Assembly: GCA_031390755.1 (NCBI GenBank)
Contig: JANMTS010000035.1
Span: 62,001-126,000 of the forward strand
Source: DATMER01 sp031390755
GTDB lineage: Bacteria; Acidobacteriota; Thermoanaerobaculia; Multivoradales; UBA5704
Direction of reading: 5' to 3'
DNA length: 64,000 bases
The position numbers were made by a program, and so were the translations under genes. A model generated the notes under the pieces. It had not been told where the DNA came from. It saw nothing but the letters and a program-made list of their open reading frames with translations, and did not search any database. Below, piece by piece: positions 1 through 8,689 of this stretch (the first letter of the stretch is position 1; every line of letters begins with the position of its first letter).

Positions 1-578
1 AGTTCAACTGGCTGACGATCAACGGCAAGTCGGCGCCGTCCACCACGCCGATGCTGGTGCGGCTGGGCGAGCGGGTCCGCATCCGCTTCGTGAACCTCGG
101 GATGGACCATCACCCGATGCACATGCACGGGCACACCTGGTACACCACCGGCACCGAGGGCGGGCGCATCCCGCGCGCGCTCTGGCGGCCGGGCAACACC
201 GAGCTGATCGGCGTGGCCCAGGCGCGGGACGTGGAGTTCGTGGCCAACAACCCCGGGGACTGGATGCTCCACTGCCACCTCCCCCACCACATGATGAACA
301 CCATGGCCTCGATGGTCGGGCCGATGTCCGATCCGGCGCACCAGCACATGGGGCCGGTGGCTCCGAACGCGCGCGAGGTCCCGGGCTATCCCCAGGACAT
401 GTACATGGTGATGGACGACGCGATCAAGAAGCCCGAGGCCCACGGCCTGCGCCCCGGGTGGACGGGCGCCATGATGGGCATGATGACCCTCGTCCGGGTG
501 CTCAAGCCGGAGATGTGGGACCGGATCCAGGAGCTCAAAACCGAGACGCTCAAGGCCCAGGCGCGAGGTGAGGGATGA
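1..578 (+). CDS. Multicopper oxidase, C-terminal part (copper resistance type)
   Basis: The 5' end lies outside the window; the reading frame is open from base 3. The visible part is the C-terminal cupredoxin domain of a multicopper oxidase. It shows the HHPMHMHGH cluster and, near residue 80 of the visible part, HCHLPHHMMNTM, the HCHxxxHxxxM arrangement that binds the type 1 and trinuclear copper sites. A Met- and His-rich tail (MGPM, MMGMMT) is usual in periplasmic Cu(I)-oxidising CopA-like enzymes. The stop overlaps the start of the TolC-type gene by 4 nt (ATGA), so the two are translationally coupled. With the YHS protein downstream, the context points to periplasmic copper detoxification. 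The family is secure; the substrate is inferred. Confidence 0.9.
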   Translation, partial: FNWLTINGKSAPSTTPMLVRLGERVRIRFVNLGMDHHPMHMHGHTWYTTGTEGGRIPRALWRPGNTELIGVAQARDVEFVANNPGDWMLHCHLPHHMMNTMASMVGPMSDPAHQHMGPVAPNAREVPGYPQDMYMVMDDAIKKPEAHGLRPGWTGAMMGMMTLVRVLKPEMWDRIQELKTETLKAQARGEG

Positions 579-1981
579 ACGCCCTGCGCAGCCTGATCCT
601 GGGCGGGAGCTTCCTGCTCCTCGCCGGCGCCGCCCTTGCCCAGCACGAGCATCATCAGCCGGCTGCTCCCGTAGCGCCAGCAATGGAGACGCCGGCCGCG
701 CCGGAACCCTACGCGCTGCCGGCTCCGGCGTCCGATCCGGGCCTGCCGGCGTACACGCTGGACGACCTCGAACGCCGCGCCCTGGAGCACAACCCGGCGC
801 TCGCCCAGGCCGAGGCGATGGTCCGCGCTGCCGACGCCCGGGCGCGGCAGGCGGGGATGTGGCCGAATCCGGTGATCGGCTACACCGCGGAGGACGTCCC
901 CACCGGCGACCTGGACGCCGGCAGCCACGGCGTGTTCGTCTCTCAGGAGATCCCCCTGGGCGGCAAGCTGGGACTGAGCCGGCAGGTCCAGACGCGGGAC
1001 GCGGAACGGGCGCGGATCGACGCGGAGGCCCGGCGGCTGGAGGTGCTGGCCGGGCTGCGCGGTCAGTACTACCGGGTGCTCGCGGCACAGCAGACCGTCC
1101 GGGTGCGGGAGCAGCTCTCGGCCCTGGCGCAGGAGACCGTCGACATCACCGGCCAGCTCTTCAACACGGGCCTGGCCGACTCGCCCGACCGGCTCGCGGC
1201 CGAGACCGAGTCGAGCCTCGCGGAAGCCGATCTCTCGGAAGCCCGCATCGATCTGGACCAGAGTTGGGCCGCGCTGCGGGCCGCGGTGGGCGACGGGAGC
1301 CTGGAGCCCGGCGTGCTCCAGGGCGACCTCGCGGCGCTGCCGGAGCTCGACCGGCAGGAGTGGCTGGAGCGGGTGCTGGCGGAAAGCCCGCGCGCCCGAC
1401 TGGCCACCGCCCAGGCCGGGAGAGCCCGGGCGGCGCTCGCCCGCGCCCGGGCCGAGCGGCTGCCGGACCTCGCGATCGAGGCCGGCGTGCGGAAGAACCG
1501 CGGCGGCCGGAGTGTTCTAGAGGATGGAGAGAAAGAAGCCTTCGCGGACATCGGCTTCCGGGTGCCGCTGTTCAACCGCAACCAGGGGGGCATCGCCGCC
1601 GCCGAGGCCGAGACGGCCGTCGCCGGCCTGGAGAGCGACCGGGCCCGGCTCGCCCTGGAGTCCAGCTTCGCCGGGACCTGGTCCCGCTATCGATCCGAGA
1701 GGCAGCGGGCCGAAGCCTTCAGAGACGGCATCCTCGATCGGGCGCGCACCGCCCACCGGCAGTACCTGGAGCAGTACCGACAGATGAACGCCAACTACTC
1801 GCAGGTCTTAAGCGCCCAGCAGACGCTCTTCCGCCTGGAAGAGGATTATGTGATGACGCTGGAACGGGCTTGGCAGGCGGCCGTCTCCGTGCAGAGTCTT
1901 CTTGCAGCCGAGCTGGCAGCCGAGCCCTCCGGAATGAACGTCGAAGACAACCAGAGCGCGGCCTCCGAGCGCCGCCATTAA
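575..1981 (+). CDS. TolC-family outer-membrane efflux protein
   Basis: A 468-residue outer-membrane channel of the TolC/CzcC family, the outer component of RND-type export pumps. Residues 1-22 are a Sec signal peptide ending at ALAQ, followed by a His-bearing segment (HEHH) and a Pro/Ala linker. The remainder consists of two OEP repeats of long amphipathic helices; one carries the typical ALEHNPALAQAEA start and the other ends near the YSQVLSAQQTL helix. The start overlaps the preceding oxidase stop. Its place between a multicopper oxidase and a His/Met-rich YHS protein suggests heavy-metal (copper or silver) export, but the inner-membrane pump and the adaptor are not in the window. Confidence 0.88.
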   Translation: MNALRSLILGGSFLLLAGAALAQHEHHQPAAPVAPAMETPAAPEPYALPAPASDPGLPAYTLDDLERRALEHNPALAQAEAMVRAADARARQAGMWPNPVIGYTAEDVPTGDLDAGSHGVFVSQEIPLGGKLGLSRQVQTRDAERARIDAEARRLEVLAGLRGQYYRVLAAQQTVRVREQLSALAQETVDITGQLFNTGLADSPDRLAAETESSLAEADLSEARIDLDQSWAALRAAVGDGSLEPGVLQGDLAALPELDRQEWLERVLAESPRARLATAQAGRARAALARARAERLPDLAIEAGVRKNRGGRSVLEDGEKEAFADIGFRVPLFNRNQGGIAAAEAETAVAGLESDRARLALESSFAGTWSRYRSERQRAEAFRDGILDRARTAHRQYLEQYRQMNANYSQVLSAQQTLFRLEEDYVMTLERAWQAAVSVQSLLAAELAAEPSGMNVEDNQSAASERRH

Positions 1982-1996
1982 AGATTGGAGTTTCCC

Positions 1997-2533
1997 ATGT
2001 TGAAGCGACTCGCAACCCTGTCCGCCGCCGCGCTGCTCGCCACGTTCGCGGCCGTCCCCGTCCTCGCGCAGAGCCACGACCACAAAGCCCACGATGACCA
2101 CGGCAAGGCGCACGGCAAGGCCGAGGCCGGGCAGTGCCCGCACCATAAGGCCGTCTCCGCGTCCATGAACCAGGCGATGGCCCTGCTCGACGCGGCCCTG
2201 GCCACGAAAGACCATTCCCAGATGACCGCCAAGGCCACCGAGGCCCGCAAGCAGCTCGCGAGCATGAAGGAGCACATGGCGAAGTGCGAGGCGATGTGCA
2301 AGGAGATGAGCTGCACGATGGACCACGGCGCCATGAACCACGGCGCCATGAACCAGCCGGCCGCCCAGCCGGTCAAGGACACGAAGGTGACCGACCTCGT
2401 CTGCGGCATGAAGATCGAAGCCGCCACCGCCGCCGCGAAGTCGGTCTACGCCGGCAAGACCTACTTCTTCTGCTCGATGGATGAGAAGGCGACGTTCGAC
2501 AAGGATCCGGAGAGCTTCTTGAAGAAAAGCTGA
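1997..2533 (+). CDS. Exported His-rich YHS-domain metal-binding protein
   Basis: A 178-residue exported protein. ATG 1997 is chosen because TTGGAG lies six bases before it; an in-frame TTG at 1985 coincides with that ribosome binding site. Residues 1-24 form a signal peptide (LAQ/S cleavage). Then come a His-rich stretch (SHDHKAHDDHGKAH), a helical middle with regularly spaced Met, Cys and His (KCEAMCKEMSC, MDHGAMNHGAMN) and a C-terminal YHS domain from about residue 134 with the VCGMK and YFFCS cysteines. YHS domains bind heavy metals such as copper. It lies 15 bases after the TolC-type gene and probably ends the operon, acting as a periplasmic metal chaperone or sink. Confidence 0.85.
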   Translation: MLKRLATLSAAALLATFAAVPVLAQSHDHKAHDDHGKAHGKAEAGQCPHHKAVSASMNQAMALLDAALATKDHSQMTAKATEARKQLASMKEHMAKCEAMCKEMSCTMDHGAMNHGAMNQPAAQPVKDTKVTDLVCGMKIEAATAAAKSVYAGKTYFFCSMDEKATFDKDPESFLKKS

Positions 2534-2548
2534 GGCTTGAAACTGCAT

Positions 2549-2574
2549 CGGGGTGGGCCTCCGGGCTCACCCCG
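2549..2574. terminator. Strong hairpin between convergent genes
   Basis: An 11-bp GC-rich stem (CGGGGTGGGCC pairing with GGCTCACCCCG apart from one G-T pair) closes a four-base TCCG loop. It lies 15 bases after the YHS gene stop and just before the converging nitronate monooxygenase stop. No T-tract follows on either strand, so it may act as a bidirectional pause or mRNA-stabilising terminator rather than a classical intrinsic one. Confidence 0.5.
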
Positions 2575-2577
2575 CCC

Positions 2578-3563
2578 CTATTGCGCCGCTGCCCCTGCCT
2601 CTCGAAACCGCCGCACCACCTCCGCCACCGGCAAGATCTCCTCGATCCCCTCCACGCTCCGGCCTGCCTGGAGATAGTCCTTGTAGGAGAACGAGCGCAG
2701 CGACGAGCGCTTCAGCTTCCAGAGGGATTGGAGCGAGTAGATCATCCTATCCAGTGCTTGGTTCTGCGGCCCTTGAGCATCCAGCGGCCGAGCGGGCCGG
2801 CCTTCGTGCCCAGCCTCTCGATGTAGGGCGTGCGGATCACCGAGACCGGCACGCCGGTCATGCGCTCGGTGAGGACGATGTCCGACTCCCGGGCCTTGAG
2901 AATGGCCTGCTTGTAGTCGGGGTGGGCCGTGCATTCCGCGGTGGCGATGAAGCGGGTGCCCATCTGGACTCCGGCATAGCCCATGCGCAGGGCGCTTACG
3001 AAGCCCTCCTCGTCGCCGATGCCGCCGGCGCAGACCACGGGCACGCCGAGATCGTGAAGCTCGGCGTAGAGCTCCTCGATCCCCTTGGTCCCGGCGTGGC
3101 CGCCGGCCCGGTTGTTCACCGCGATGAGGCCGTCGACTTGCGCTTCCAGCCCCTTCATCGCCCAGCGGCGGTCGGTCACGTCGTGGTAGACGCGGCCGCC
3201 CGCGGCGTGGGCCTTCTCCACCACCCAGCGCGGGTTTCCGAGCGAGGTGACGAAGAAGCGGATGCCCTCTTCGATGGCCGTGTCCACGTAGCGCTGCATG
3301 CGCTCCTCGTAGACCTTGGAGGAGCGCTCGACGATCACGTTCATCCCCACCGGTTTCGTGGTGAGGCTGCGGATGAGCCGGATTCCGGCGCGCAGCTCGT
3401 GGCCGTGGACGTAGACGAGGGAGAGGGGCTGGAGGACGCCGATGGCCCCCGCCTCTGAGGCGGCGGCCACCAGCTCCGGGTTGCTGCAGGGGTACATCGC
3501 ACCGCACACGATCGGCACCTCGATGCCGAGCTGCGCGGTGAGCGCAGTCTGGAGTTGGGACAT
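2578..3563 (-). pseudogene. Nitronate monooxygenase (2-nitropropane dioxygenase), frameshifted
   Basis: An FMN-dependent TIM-barrel enzyme of the nitronate monooxygenase/2-nitropropane dioxygenase family, which oxidises alkyl nitronates. The first frame gives 273 residues with the FMN and phosphate-binding pieces VNNRAGGHAG and CAGGIGDEEG, then stops after KGRRTKHWIG at 2742. The next frame continues at the same point with RMIYSLQSLWKLKRSS and a normal C-terminus (VAEVVRRFREAG) ending at 2578. The whole interval is one base short of a multiple of three, which fits a single-base loss near 2748. Repaired, it would be about 328 residues, the usual family length. It is either a young pseudogene or a sequence error. 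Confidence 0.8.
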
Positions 3564-3573
3564 GCGGAGGAGC

Positions 3574-3858
3574 TTACCGCTCTACCGTCACTCCGCGCCA
3601 GAAGGCGATGTAGTTCTTGATCGTCGAGGCCGCAGGCTTGGGGTCCGGATAGAACCAGGCGGCGTCCCGGTTCTCGTCGCCGTCCACCATCAGTGTGTAG
3701 TACCGGGCCGTCCCCTTCCAGCCGCAGCAGGTGGTCGTTCCGCTGGGCTTCAGGTGCTCGGGGCGGAGGGCATCCGGCGGAAAGTAGACGTTGCCTTCCA
3801 TCACATGGTAGCGATCGGACTCGGCGATGACCTTCCCCTTCCAGAGAGCTCTGGGCAT
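3574..3858 (-). CDS. DUF427 domain protein (short form)
   Basis: A 94-residue single-domain DUF427 protein. It carries the family's usual elements: a basic start (MPRALWKGKVIAES), a strand reading VYFPP, the CCGWKGTARYY segment and an AAWFYPDPK segment before a C-terminal FWRGV. DUF427 proteins are small beta-rich proteins of unknown biochemical role. It starts ten bases before the nitronate monooxygenase on the same strand, so the two are probably co-transcribed. A second, longer DUF427 protein is encoded at 8177-8689. Confidence 0.85.
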   Translation of the reverse strand: MPRALWKGKVIAESDRYHVMEGNVYFPPDALRPEHLKPSGTTTCCGWKGTARYYTLMVDGDENRDAAWFYPDPKPAASTIKNYIAFWRGVTVER

Positions 3859-3991
3859 GACACGTTCCTCCCTAAAACAATCATCAAAAAAGATAAGATC
3901 CCCGTAGCGGGGTGACTACTCTATAGGTGCAGCGAGGAGCCCAAACCGGGGCACCCGACCTGGGAATACCCTCAAGAGGGAACACCTTAGA

Positions 3992-5293
3992 ATGCACACA
4001 ATGAATCGTGAGCTTCTCCTCGAACGATACCGAGCCACCCGCAACCTGACGCTCGACCTCTGCCGCCCTCTCCGCGCGGAGGACTACCGCATCCAGTCCA
4101 TGCCGGACGTCAGCCCGCCGTGGTGGAATCTCGGCCATACCACCTGGTTCTTCGCCAAGAACGTCCTCGAGCCGTTCGGCCGCTATCTGCCGGAGGACGC
4201 CCGGCTCGAATTCGTCATGAACTCCTACTACGAGGCCCTCGGACCGCGCATCCAGCGCGACCACCGCGGCCTCGTCTCGCGGCCGACCAACGACGAGGTC
4301 TACCGCTTCCGCGAGTCGGTCGACGCCCGCATGGAGGAGCTGATCCGCGGCGCCTCCGAGGACGACCTGCCGCAGCTCGAATTCCTCGTCGTGACGGGCG
4401 TCCAGCACGAGCAGCAGCACCAGGAGCTGCTGGTCACCGAGATCAAGCACATCCTGGGCAGCAACGGTCCGGAGATGCGCGAGCCCTACCGGGAAGCAAC
4501 GGCTGAGCCGCACAAGGCTCCAGAGGCCAGTTGGGTGTCGTTCGAGGGCGGGCTGCAGGAGATCGGCAACCTGGACGGCGGCTGGTGCTGGGACAACGAG
4601 GTGCCGATCCACAAGGCCTGGCTCGACGGCTTCCGCCTTCTCAACCGGCTGGTCACGAACCGGGACTACCTGGAGTTCATGGAGGACGGCGGTTACACCA
4701 ATCCGCTCCTCTGGCTGTCGAACGGCTGGGCCAGGGTTCGCGAGCACGACTGGACCGCTCCGCTGTACTGGGAGAAGGATGGAAACGGCTGGCGGTCGTG
4801 GACGCTCTCCGGCACGCGCGCGGTTGATCCCGACGAGCCGGTCTGCCATGTGAGCTTCTACGAGGCCGAGGCCTATGCCCGCTGGAAGGGCGCGCGCCTG
4901 CCCACCGAGCGCGAGTGGGAGCACGCGTCGCGGGTCGCGGGGTTTCCCGGCAAAAGCGCTGGCAAGGACGCGGGCAAGGACGCCAACTTCCTCGACACCG
5001 GCGCCCTGCACCCCCGGGCTCCCCGCGGAGACGCCGACGGCTCGCTCGTCCAGATGGGCGGCGACGTCTGGGAGTGGACGACCAGCCACTACGAGCCCTA
5101 TCCCGGCTACCGGCCGTTCGAAGGCGTCCTGATGGAGTACAACGGCAAATTCATGGACAATCAGAGGGTGCTGCGCGGCGGCTCGTGCGCCACGCCGGCC
5201 AATCACATCCGCGCCAGCTACCGGAACTTCTGGCCCGCCGACGCCCGGTTCCAGTTCACGGGCATCCGGCTGGCGAAGGACGGAGGCGAATAG
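3992..5293 (+). CDS. egtB: Ergothioneine biosynthesis sulfoxide synthase EgtB
   Basis: A 433-residue non-heme iron enzyme. In ergothioneine synthesis EgtB joins a sulfur donor (gamma-glutamylcysteine or cysteine) to trimethylhistidine (hercynine) and forms the sulfoxide. The N-terminal DinB-like domain (about 1-160) shows the three likely iron ligands: H49 in LGHTTWF, and H139 and H143 in HEQQHQE. The C-terminal formylglycine-generating-enzyme-like domain (about 190-430) includes RLPTEREWEHA, GGDVWEWT and RVLRGGSCAT. No egtD methyltransferase or egtA/C/E is visible nearby, so the partner genes must lie elsewhere. Translation could also start at the second ATG (4001). The divergent DUF427 gene shares its 133-bp upstream region. 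Confidence 0.92.
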   Translation: MHTMNRELLLERYRATRNLTLDLCRPLRAEDYRIQSMPDVSPPWWNLGHTTWFFAKNVLEPFGRYLPEDARLEFVMNSYYEALGPRIQRDHRGLVSRPTNDEVYRFRESVDARMEELIRGASEDDLPQLEFLVVTGVQHEQQHQELLVTEIKHILGSNGPEMREPYREATAEPHKAPEASWVSFEGGLQEIGNLDGGWCWDNEVPIHKAWLDGFRLLNRLVTNRDYLEFMEDGGYTNPLLWLSNGWARVREHDWTAPLYWEKDGNGWRSWTLSGTRAVDPDEPVCHVSFYEAEAYARWKGARLPTEREWEHASRVAGFPGKSAGKDAGKDANFLDTGALHPRAPRGDADGSLVQMGGDVWEWTTSHYEPYPGYRPFEGVLMEYNGKFMDNQRVLRGGSCATPANHIRASYRNFWPADARFQFTGIRLAKDGGE

Positions 5294-5355
5294 CGAGGCC
5301 AATAGCGAGGGAAACAGCGCGGTCTGTCCGTCTAGAGTCCCCAAGGGGGTAGCCG

Positions 5356-8208
5356 ATGCCCGATTCTCCGGAGCCGAAGTCGAAGCCGATCGCCATGGTG
5401 GAGGGCTCCGGCCCCCTGCTTTCGCTGTTCGACCGGGCCTATCCCAAGGCGCTCCGGGACGAGGAAGAGACGATCCTCAAGGCCCGCCGCAGGCAGGCCG
5501 GTCTCGGCGCCGATCCCGTCGATCCTGCGGGCCGGCTGGGTGTGGGCCTCTCGGGCGGCGGCATCCGGAGCGCCACCTTCTGCCTCGGCCTCTTCCAGGC
5601 CATGGCCCAGCGCTCCGGGCTGCTGCGCCGGATCGATTTCCTCTCCACCGTCTCCGGCGGCGGCTACTTCGGCACCTTCTACGGCCGCCTCCTCACCCGC
5701 GGCTTCGTCAAGGACGCCGACCACGCCGAGAAGATCCTCCGCGGCGAGGAGGACCCGGGCGTCCTCAAGTACCTCCGGGAGAACGGCCGCTATCTCTCCC
5801 CGAACGGCTCGGGCGACATGCTCCTGGGCGGCGCGGTGCTGCTGCGCAACTGGCTGTCGATCCACGTGGTGCTCGCGATCTCGGCCCTGGCACTCTGCCT
5901 CGGCCTTCAGGTGCCGCGCGCCCTGCCGGCCCTCGCCGGCATCGTGAAGCCTCTGGAATCCATGGCGGCGGAGCTGCCGCTCTCCGCCTCGATCTGGTGG
6001 AGCCCCTACTCCATCCTCCCGCTGTTCGTCTTCCTGTTCGCGGCGATCCCGATCGGCTGGGCCTACTGGCTGGTGCGGCCCGTCGGCCAGTCGATGAGCG
6101 CGGGGACCGGACGGGAGTCGGTGTGGCCCTCCTGGCTGGCCTGCGTGGCGGCGCTGGCGCTGGGCATCGCGCTGCCCTACTTCAACCTGGATCTCAACAT
6201 GCCGGTGGTCTGGCACGGCGTGGCCGCCGTAGCCGGGGCCACGATCGTGTGGCGTTTCCTGGCCTTTCTCCAGCGTGTCCGGGATCCCGCTGCCGTGCCG
6301 GACCCGGACGCAGGTGCCAGGCGCGACTCCCAGGCCGCGCGGGACTTCAAGGCCGAAGCGTCGAAGGACAAGGAAAGGGTGTCCTGGAAGCTGTTCGTCA
6401 ATGCAACGATCCGCCACCGGCTGTCCCTCTGGGTAACCCGCGCCCTGCTGCTGTCCGCCGGGCTGTTCGCCGTGGCCCTGGTCGACACCCTGGGCCAGAG
6501 CCTGTACGTGACGCTCCGCAAGTCGGGCGCCGCCGGCCTCTCGCTCGCCGGGATCTTCGGCGCGCTCACGACCTTCGCGGGCTTCGCGCGGCGCATCGTC
6601 GTGATGTTTTCCGGCGGCAAGCGCGACCGTCCGCCGGTCCCCCTGAAGCTCGTGGCCACGGTCGTGGCGCTGCTGCTGGCCGGTTTCTACCTGGTCACGA
6701 TCGACGCGGCGGCGCACGCGATCGCCTGGACGTTCCACATTCCGCTCGACGCCCCGGAAGCGCTCCGGCCCGCCGCGGCCACGGCCGCCGAGCTCGGAGC
6801 CGTCAGGTATCCTCCGGCGGCCTTCGTGGGCTTCCTGGCCAGCCTGGGGCTGGCGTTCCTGTTCGGCAAGACGTTCTCGTTCATCAACAACTCGTCCCAC
6901 AACCAGCTCTACTCCTCGCGCCTGTGCCGCGCCTACCTCGGAGCCTCCAACGAAGCCCGTTGGAAGCGCGGCCGGGGCGTGACAGAGGTTCTGCGGGACG
7001 ACGACTGCGACGTCGCCACCTACTGGCCGCCGCTCGAAGCGAACGCAGCGCCGCTCCACCTGATCAACGTCACGATCAACGAGACCGTGGACGGCCGGTC
7101 CCAGGTCCAGCAGCAGGACCGCAAGGGCACGGGCCTGGCGATCGGGCCTTGCGGCATGAGCGCCGGCATCGAGCACCACGCGGTGATCGCCTTCGGCAAG
7201 CCGAAGAACACCGACCCCTTCGGCCAGCCGGTCAAGGTGTATCCCGAGATCAAGGACGACAAGCGTCCTCCCTACCGCGTGTTCGAGTACAAGGGGGAGG
7301 ACGGCAACGAGCGCTTCCGCGGCGAGCCGCTGCCCGTCGGCTCCTGGGTCGGCATCTCCGGCGCGGCGTTCTCGACCGGGACCGGCTACCGCACGAGCCT
7401 GGGGCTGAGCCTGCTCGCCGGCCTCGCCAACGTGCGGATCGGGCGCTGGTGGGATTCCGGGGTCCGGCGCGGAAAGCACTCGCACTCGCTCATGGCGACC
7501 CGCGTCGAGCGGTTCCTGGCGAAGATCTTCCCGGTCCAGATCTACCTGCTCGACGAATTCTTCGCCCGCTTCCCGGGGACGGCTCGACAGTACTGGTATC
7601 TGTCGGACGGAGGGCACTTCGAGAACATGGGAGGCTACGAGCTGATCCGCCGGCGCCTGCCCCTGATCGTGATCGTGGACGCCGAACAGGATGCGGACGC
7701 CAACTTCGAGGGCATGGCGAGCCTGATCCTCAAGGCCCGGCTGGACTTCGCGGCGGAGATCGAGTTTCTTAGCGATACCCAGCTCGACGGCATAACCCGG
7801 CCCGAGATCCAGGCCATCCGGCGGCACCTGGGGCCGCTCGACAAGCTACGCCGCGGGCGCTGGGAGGACGGCAAGCTGGGCGAAGTCGACCGCGCGGGGT
7901 ACTCTCTGGCCCACGCGGCGCTCGCCCGCGTCACCTACCGGTTCCCCGACCAGGAGTCGTGGCTGCTCTACATCAAGCCGACCCTGACCGGGGACGAGTC
8001 CGCCGATGTCCTCAACTATCACAAGGCCCATCCGGACTTCCCCCACGAATCGACGGGGGACCAGTTCTTCGACGAAGCGCAGTGGGAGAGCTATCGCAAG
8101 CTGGGAGAGCACATCGGGGCGCTGCTGGTCGCGGGGATGCCAGTCGTCCCGACGCCTCCGGCCGGGCCGGCACCCGCTACCAACCCTCCGTCCCCGGCTC
8201 ACCCTTGA
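5356..8208 (+). CDS. Large polytopic membrane patatin-like phospholipase
   Basis: A 950-residue patatin-family acyl hydrolase. The oxyanion loop GLSGGGIRSA lies at residues 65-73 and the nucleophile is probably S100 in STVSGGGYFG. The catalytic aspartate is probably D751 in LSDGGHFENMGG. Between them lie about seven predicted membrane helices, including IHVVLAISALALCLGL, ILPLFVFLFAAIPIGWAYWL and AAFVGFLASLGLAFLF, so a membrane domain is inserted within the lipase fold. AAGGGGGTAG upstream serves as ribosome binding site. The C-terminus is Pro/Ala-rich and overlaps the end of the converging DUF427 gene by 32 bases. The substrate is presumably membrane phospholipid; this is inferred from the family. 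Confidence 0.85.
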   Translation: MPDSPEPKSKPIAMVEGSGPLLSLFDRAYPKALRDEEETILKARRRQAGLGADPVDPAGRLGVGLSGGGIRSATFCLGLFQAMAQRSGLLRRIDFLSTVSGGGYFGTFYGRLLTRGFVKDADHAEKILRGEEDPGVLKYLRENGRYLSPNGSGDMLLGGAVLLRNWLSIHVVLAISALALCLGLQVPRALPALAGIVKPLESMAAELPLSASIWWSPYSILPLFVFLFAAIPIGWAYWLVRPVGQSMSAGTGRESVWPSWLACVAALALGIALPYFNLDLNMPVVWHGVAAVAGATIVWRFLAFLQRVRDPAAVPDPDAGARRDSQAARDFKAEASKDKERVSWKLFVNATIRHRLSLWVTRALLLSAGLFAVALVDTLGQSLYVTLRKSGAAGLSLAGIFGALTTFAGFARRIVVMFSGGKRDRPPVPLKLVATVVALLLAGFYLVTIDAAAHAIAWTFHIPLDAPEALRPAAATAAELGAVRYPPAAFVGFLASLGLAFLFGKTFSFINNSSHNQLYSSRLCRAYLGASNEARWKRGRGVTEVLRDDDCDVATYWPPLEANAAPLHLINVTINETVDGRSQVQQQDRKGTGLAIGPCGMSAGIEHHAVIAFGKPKNTDPFGQPVKVYPEIKDDKRPPYRVFEYKGEDGNERFRGEPLPVGSWVGISGAAFSTGTGYRTSLGLSLLAGLANVRIGRWWDSGVRRGKHSHSLMATRVERFLAKIFPVQIYLLDEFFARFPGTARQYWYLSDGGHFENMGGYELIRRRLPLIVIVDAEQDADANFEGMASLILKARLDFAAEIEFLSDTQLDGITRPEIQAIRRHLGPLDKLRRGRWEDGKLGEVDRAGYSLAHAALARVTYRFPDQESWLLYIKPTLTGDESADVLNYHKAHPDFPHESTGDQFFDEAQWESYRKLGEHIGALLVAGMPVVPTPPAGPAPATNPPSPAHP

Positions 8209-8689
8209 AAGGGCCGACGACGTCTTTCGTGATCCACCCCCCGTAGAAGCCGCCGGGCTGGGGGGTGACCCGCTCGCCGTCCACGAAGCAGGCCTCCATG
8301 AGGCCCGGGTAGAAGGCGACATGGTTCTGCAGCTCCTCGAACATCCGGGTGGGCTGCTCATAGAACCAGGCCGCCGACTTGACGCGGACGCCGTTCACGT
8401 CGATGTCGTAGTAGTGGGTCAACCCCTTCCACTCGCACCAGCTCGCATCCTCGTTCTCCCGGAAGAATTCCTTGCGGATGTCCTCCGGCGGGATGTACCA
8501 GACGGGCGGGTGGCTCGTCTCCAGCACGCGCCTGGCCCGGCGCGTCTCGGCGATCAGCACGCCGTTGAACCAGACCTGGACGTGGCGGGAGCTGGCCTCG
8601 GTCCGCGGCGGACGGGGGTAGTCCCAGACGGATTCCTGGCCTGGCGCGGGCTCGATGGGGACGGGAACGGGGATCGGCTGGTGTCTCAT
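8177..8689 (-). CDS. DUF427 domain protein (long form)
   Basis: A 170-residue DUF427 protein with a Pro-rich N-terminus (PIPVPVPIEP). The domain spans about residues 36-150 and includes VWFNGVLIAET, VWYIPPEDI, WCEWKGLTHYYD and SAAWFYEQP. It is roughly twice the length of the DUF427 protein at 3574-3858 and only distantly similar. Its start overlaps the stop of the upstream membrane protein by 4 nt (ATGA), implying translational coupling, and its 3' end overlaps the converging patatin gene. Function unknown. Confidence 0.85.
   Translation of the reverse strand: MRHQPIPVPVPIEPAPGQESVWDYPRPPRTEASSRHVQVWFNGVLIAETRRARRVLETSHPPVWYIPPEDIRKEFFRENEDASWCEWKGLTHYYDIDVNGVRVKSAAWFYEQPTRMFEELQNHVAFYPGLMEACFVDGERVTPQPGGFYGGWITKDVVGPFKGEPGTEGW

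Noticed and set aside
2742..2760. Programmed frameshift in the nitronate monooxygenase
   Set aside because: No slippery heptamer or downstream pseudoknot is apparent, and this family is not known to use recoding.
5332..7827. 831-codon minus-strand open frame opposite the patatin gene
   Set aside because: No recognisable motif and antisense to a gene with GGGIRSA and DGGH elements.
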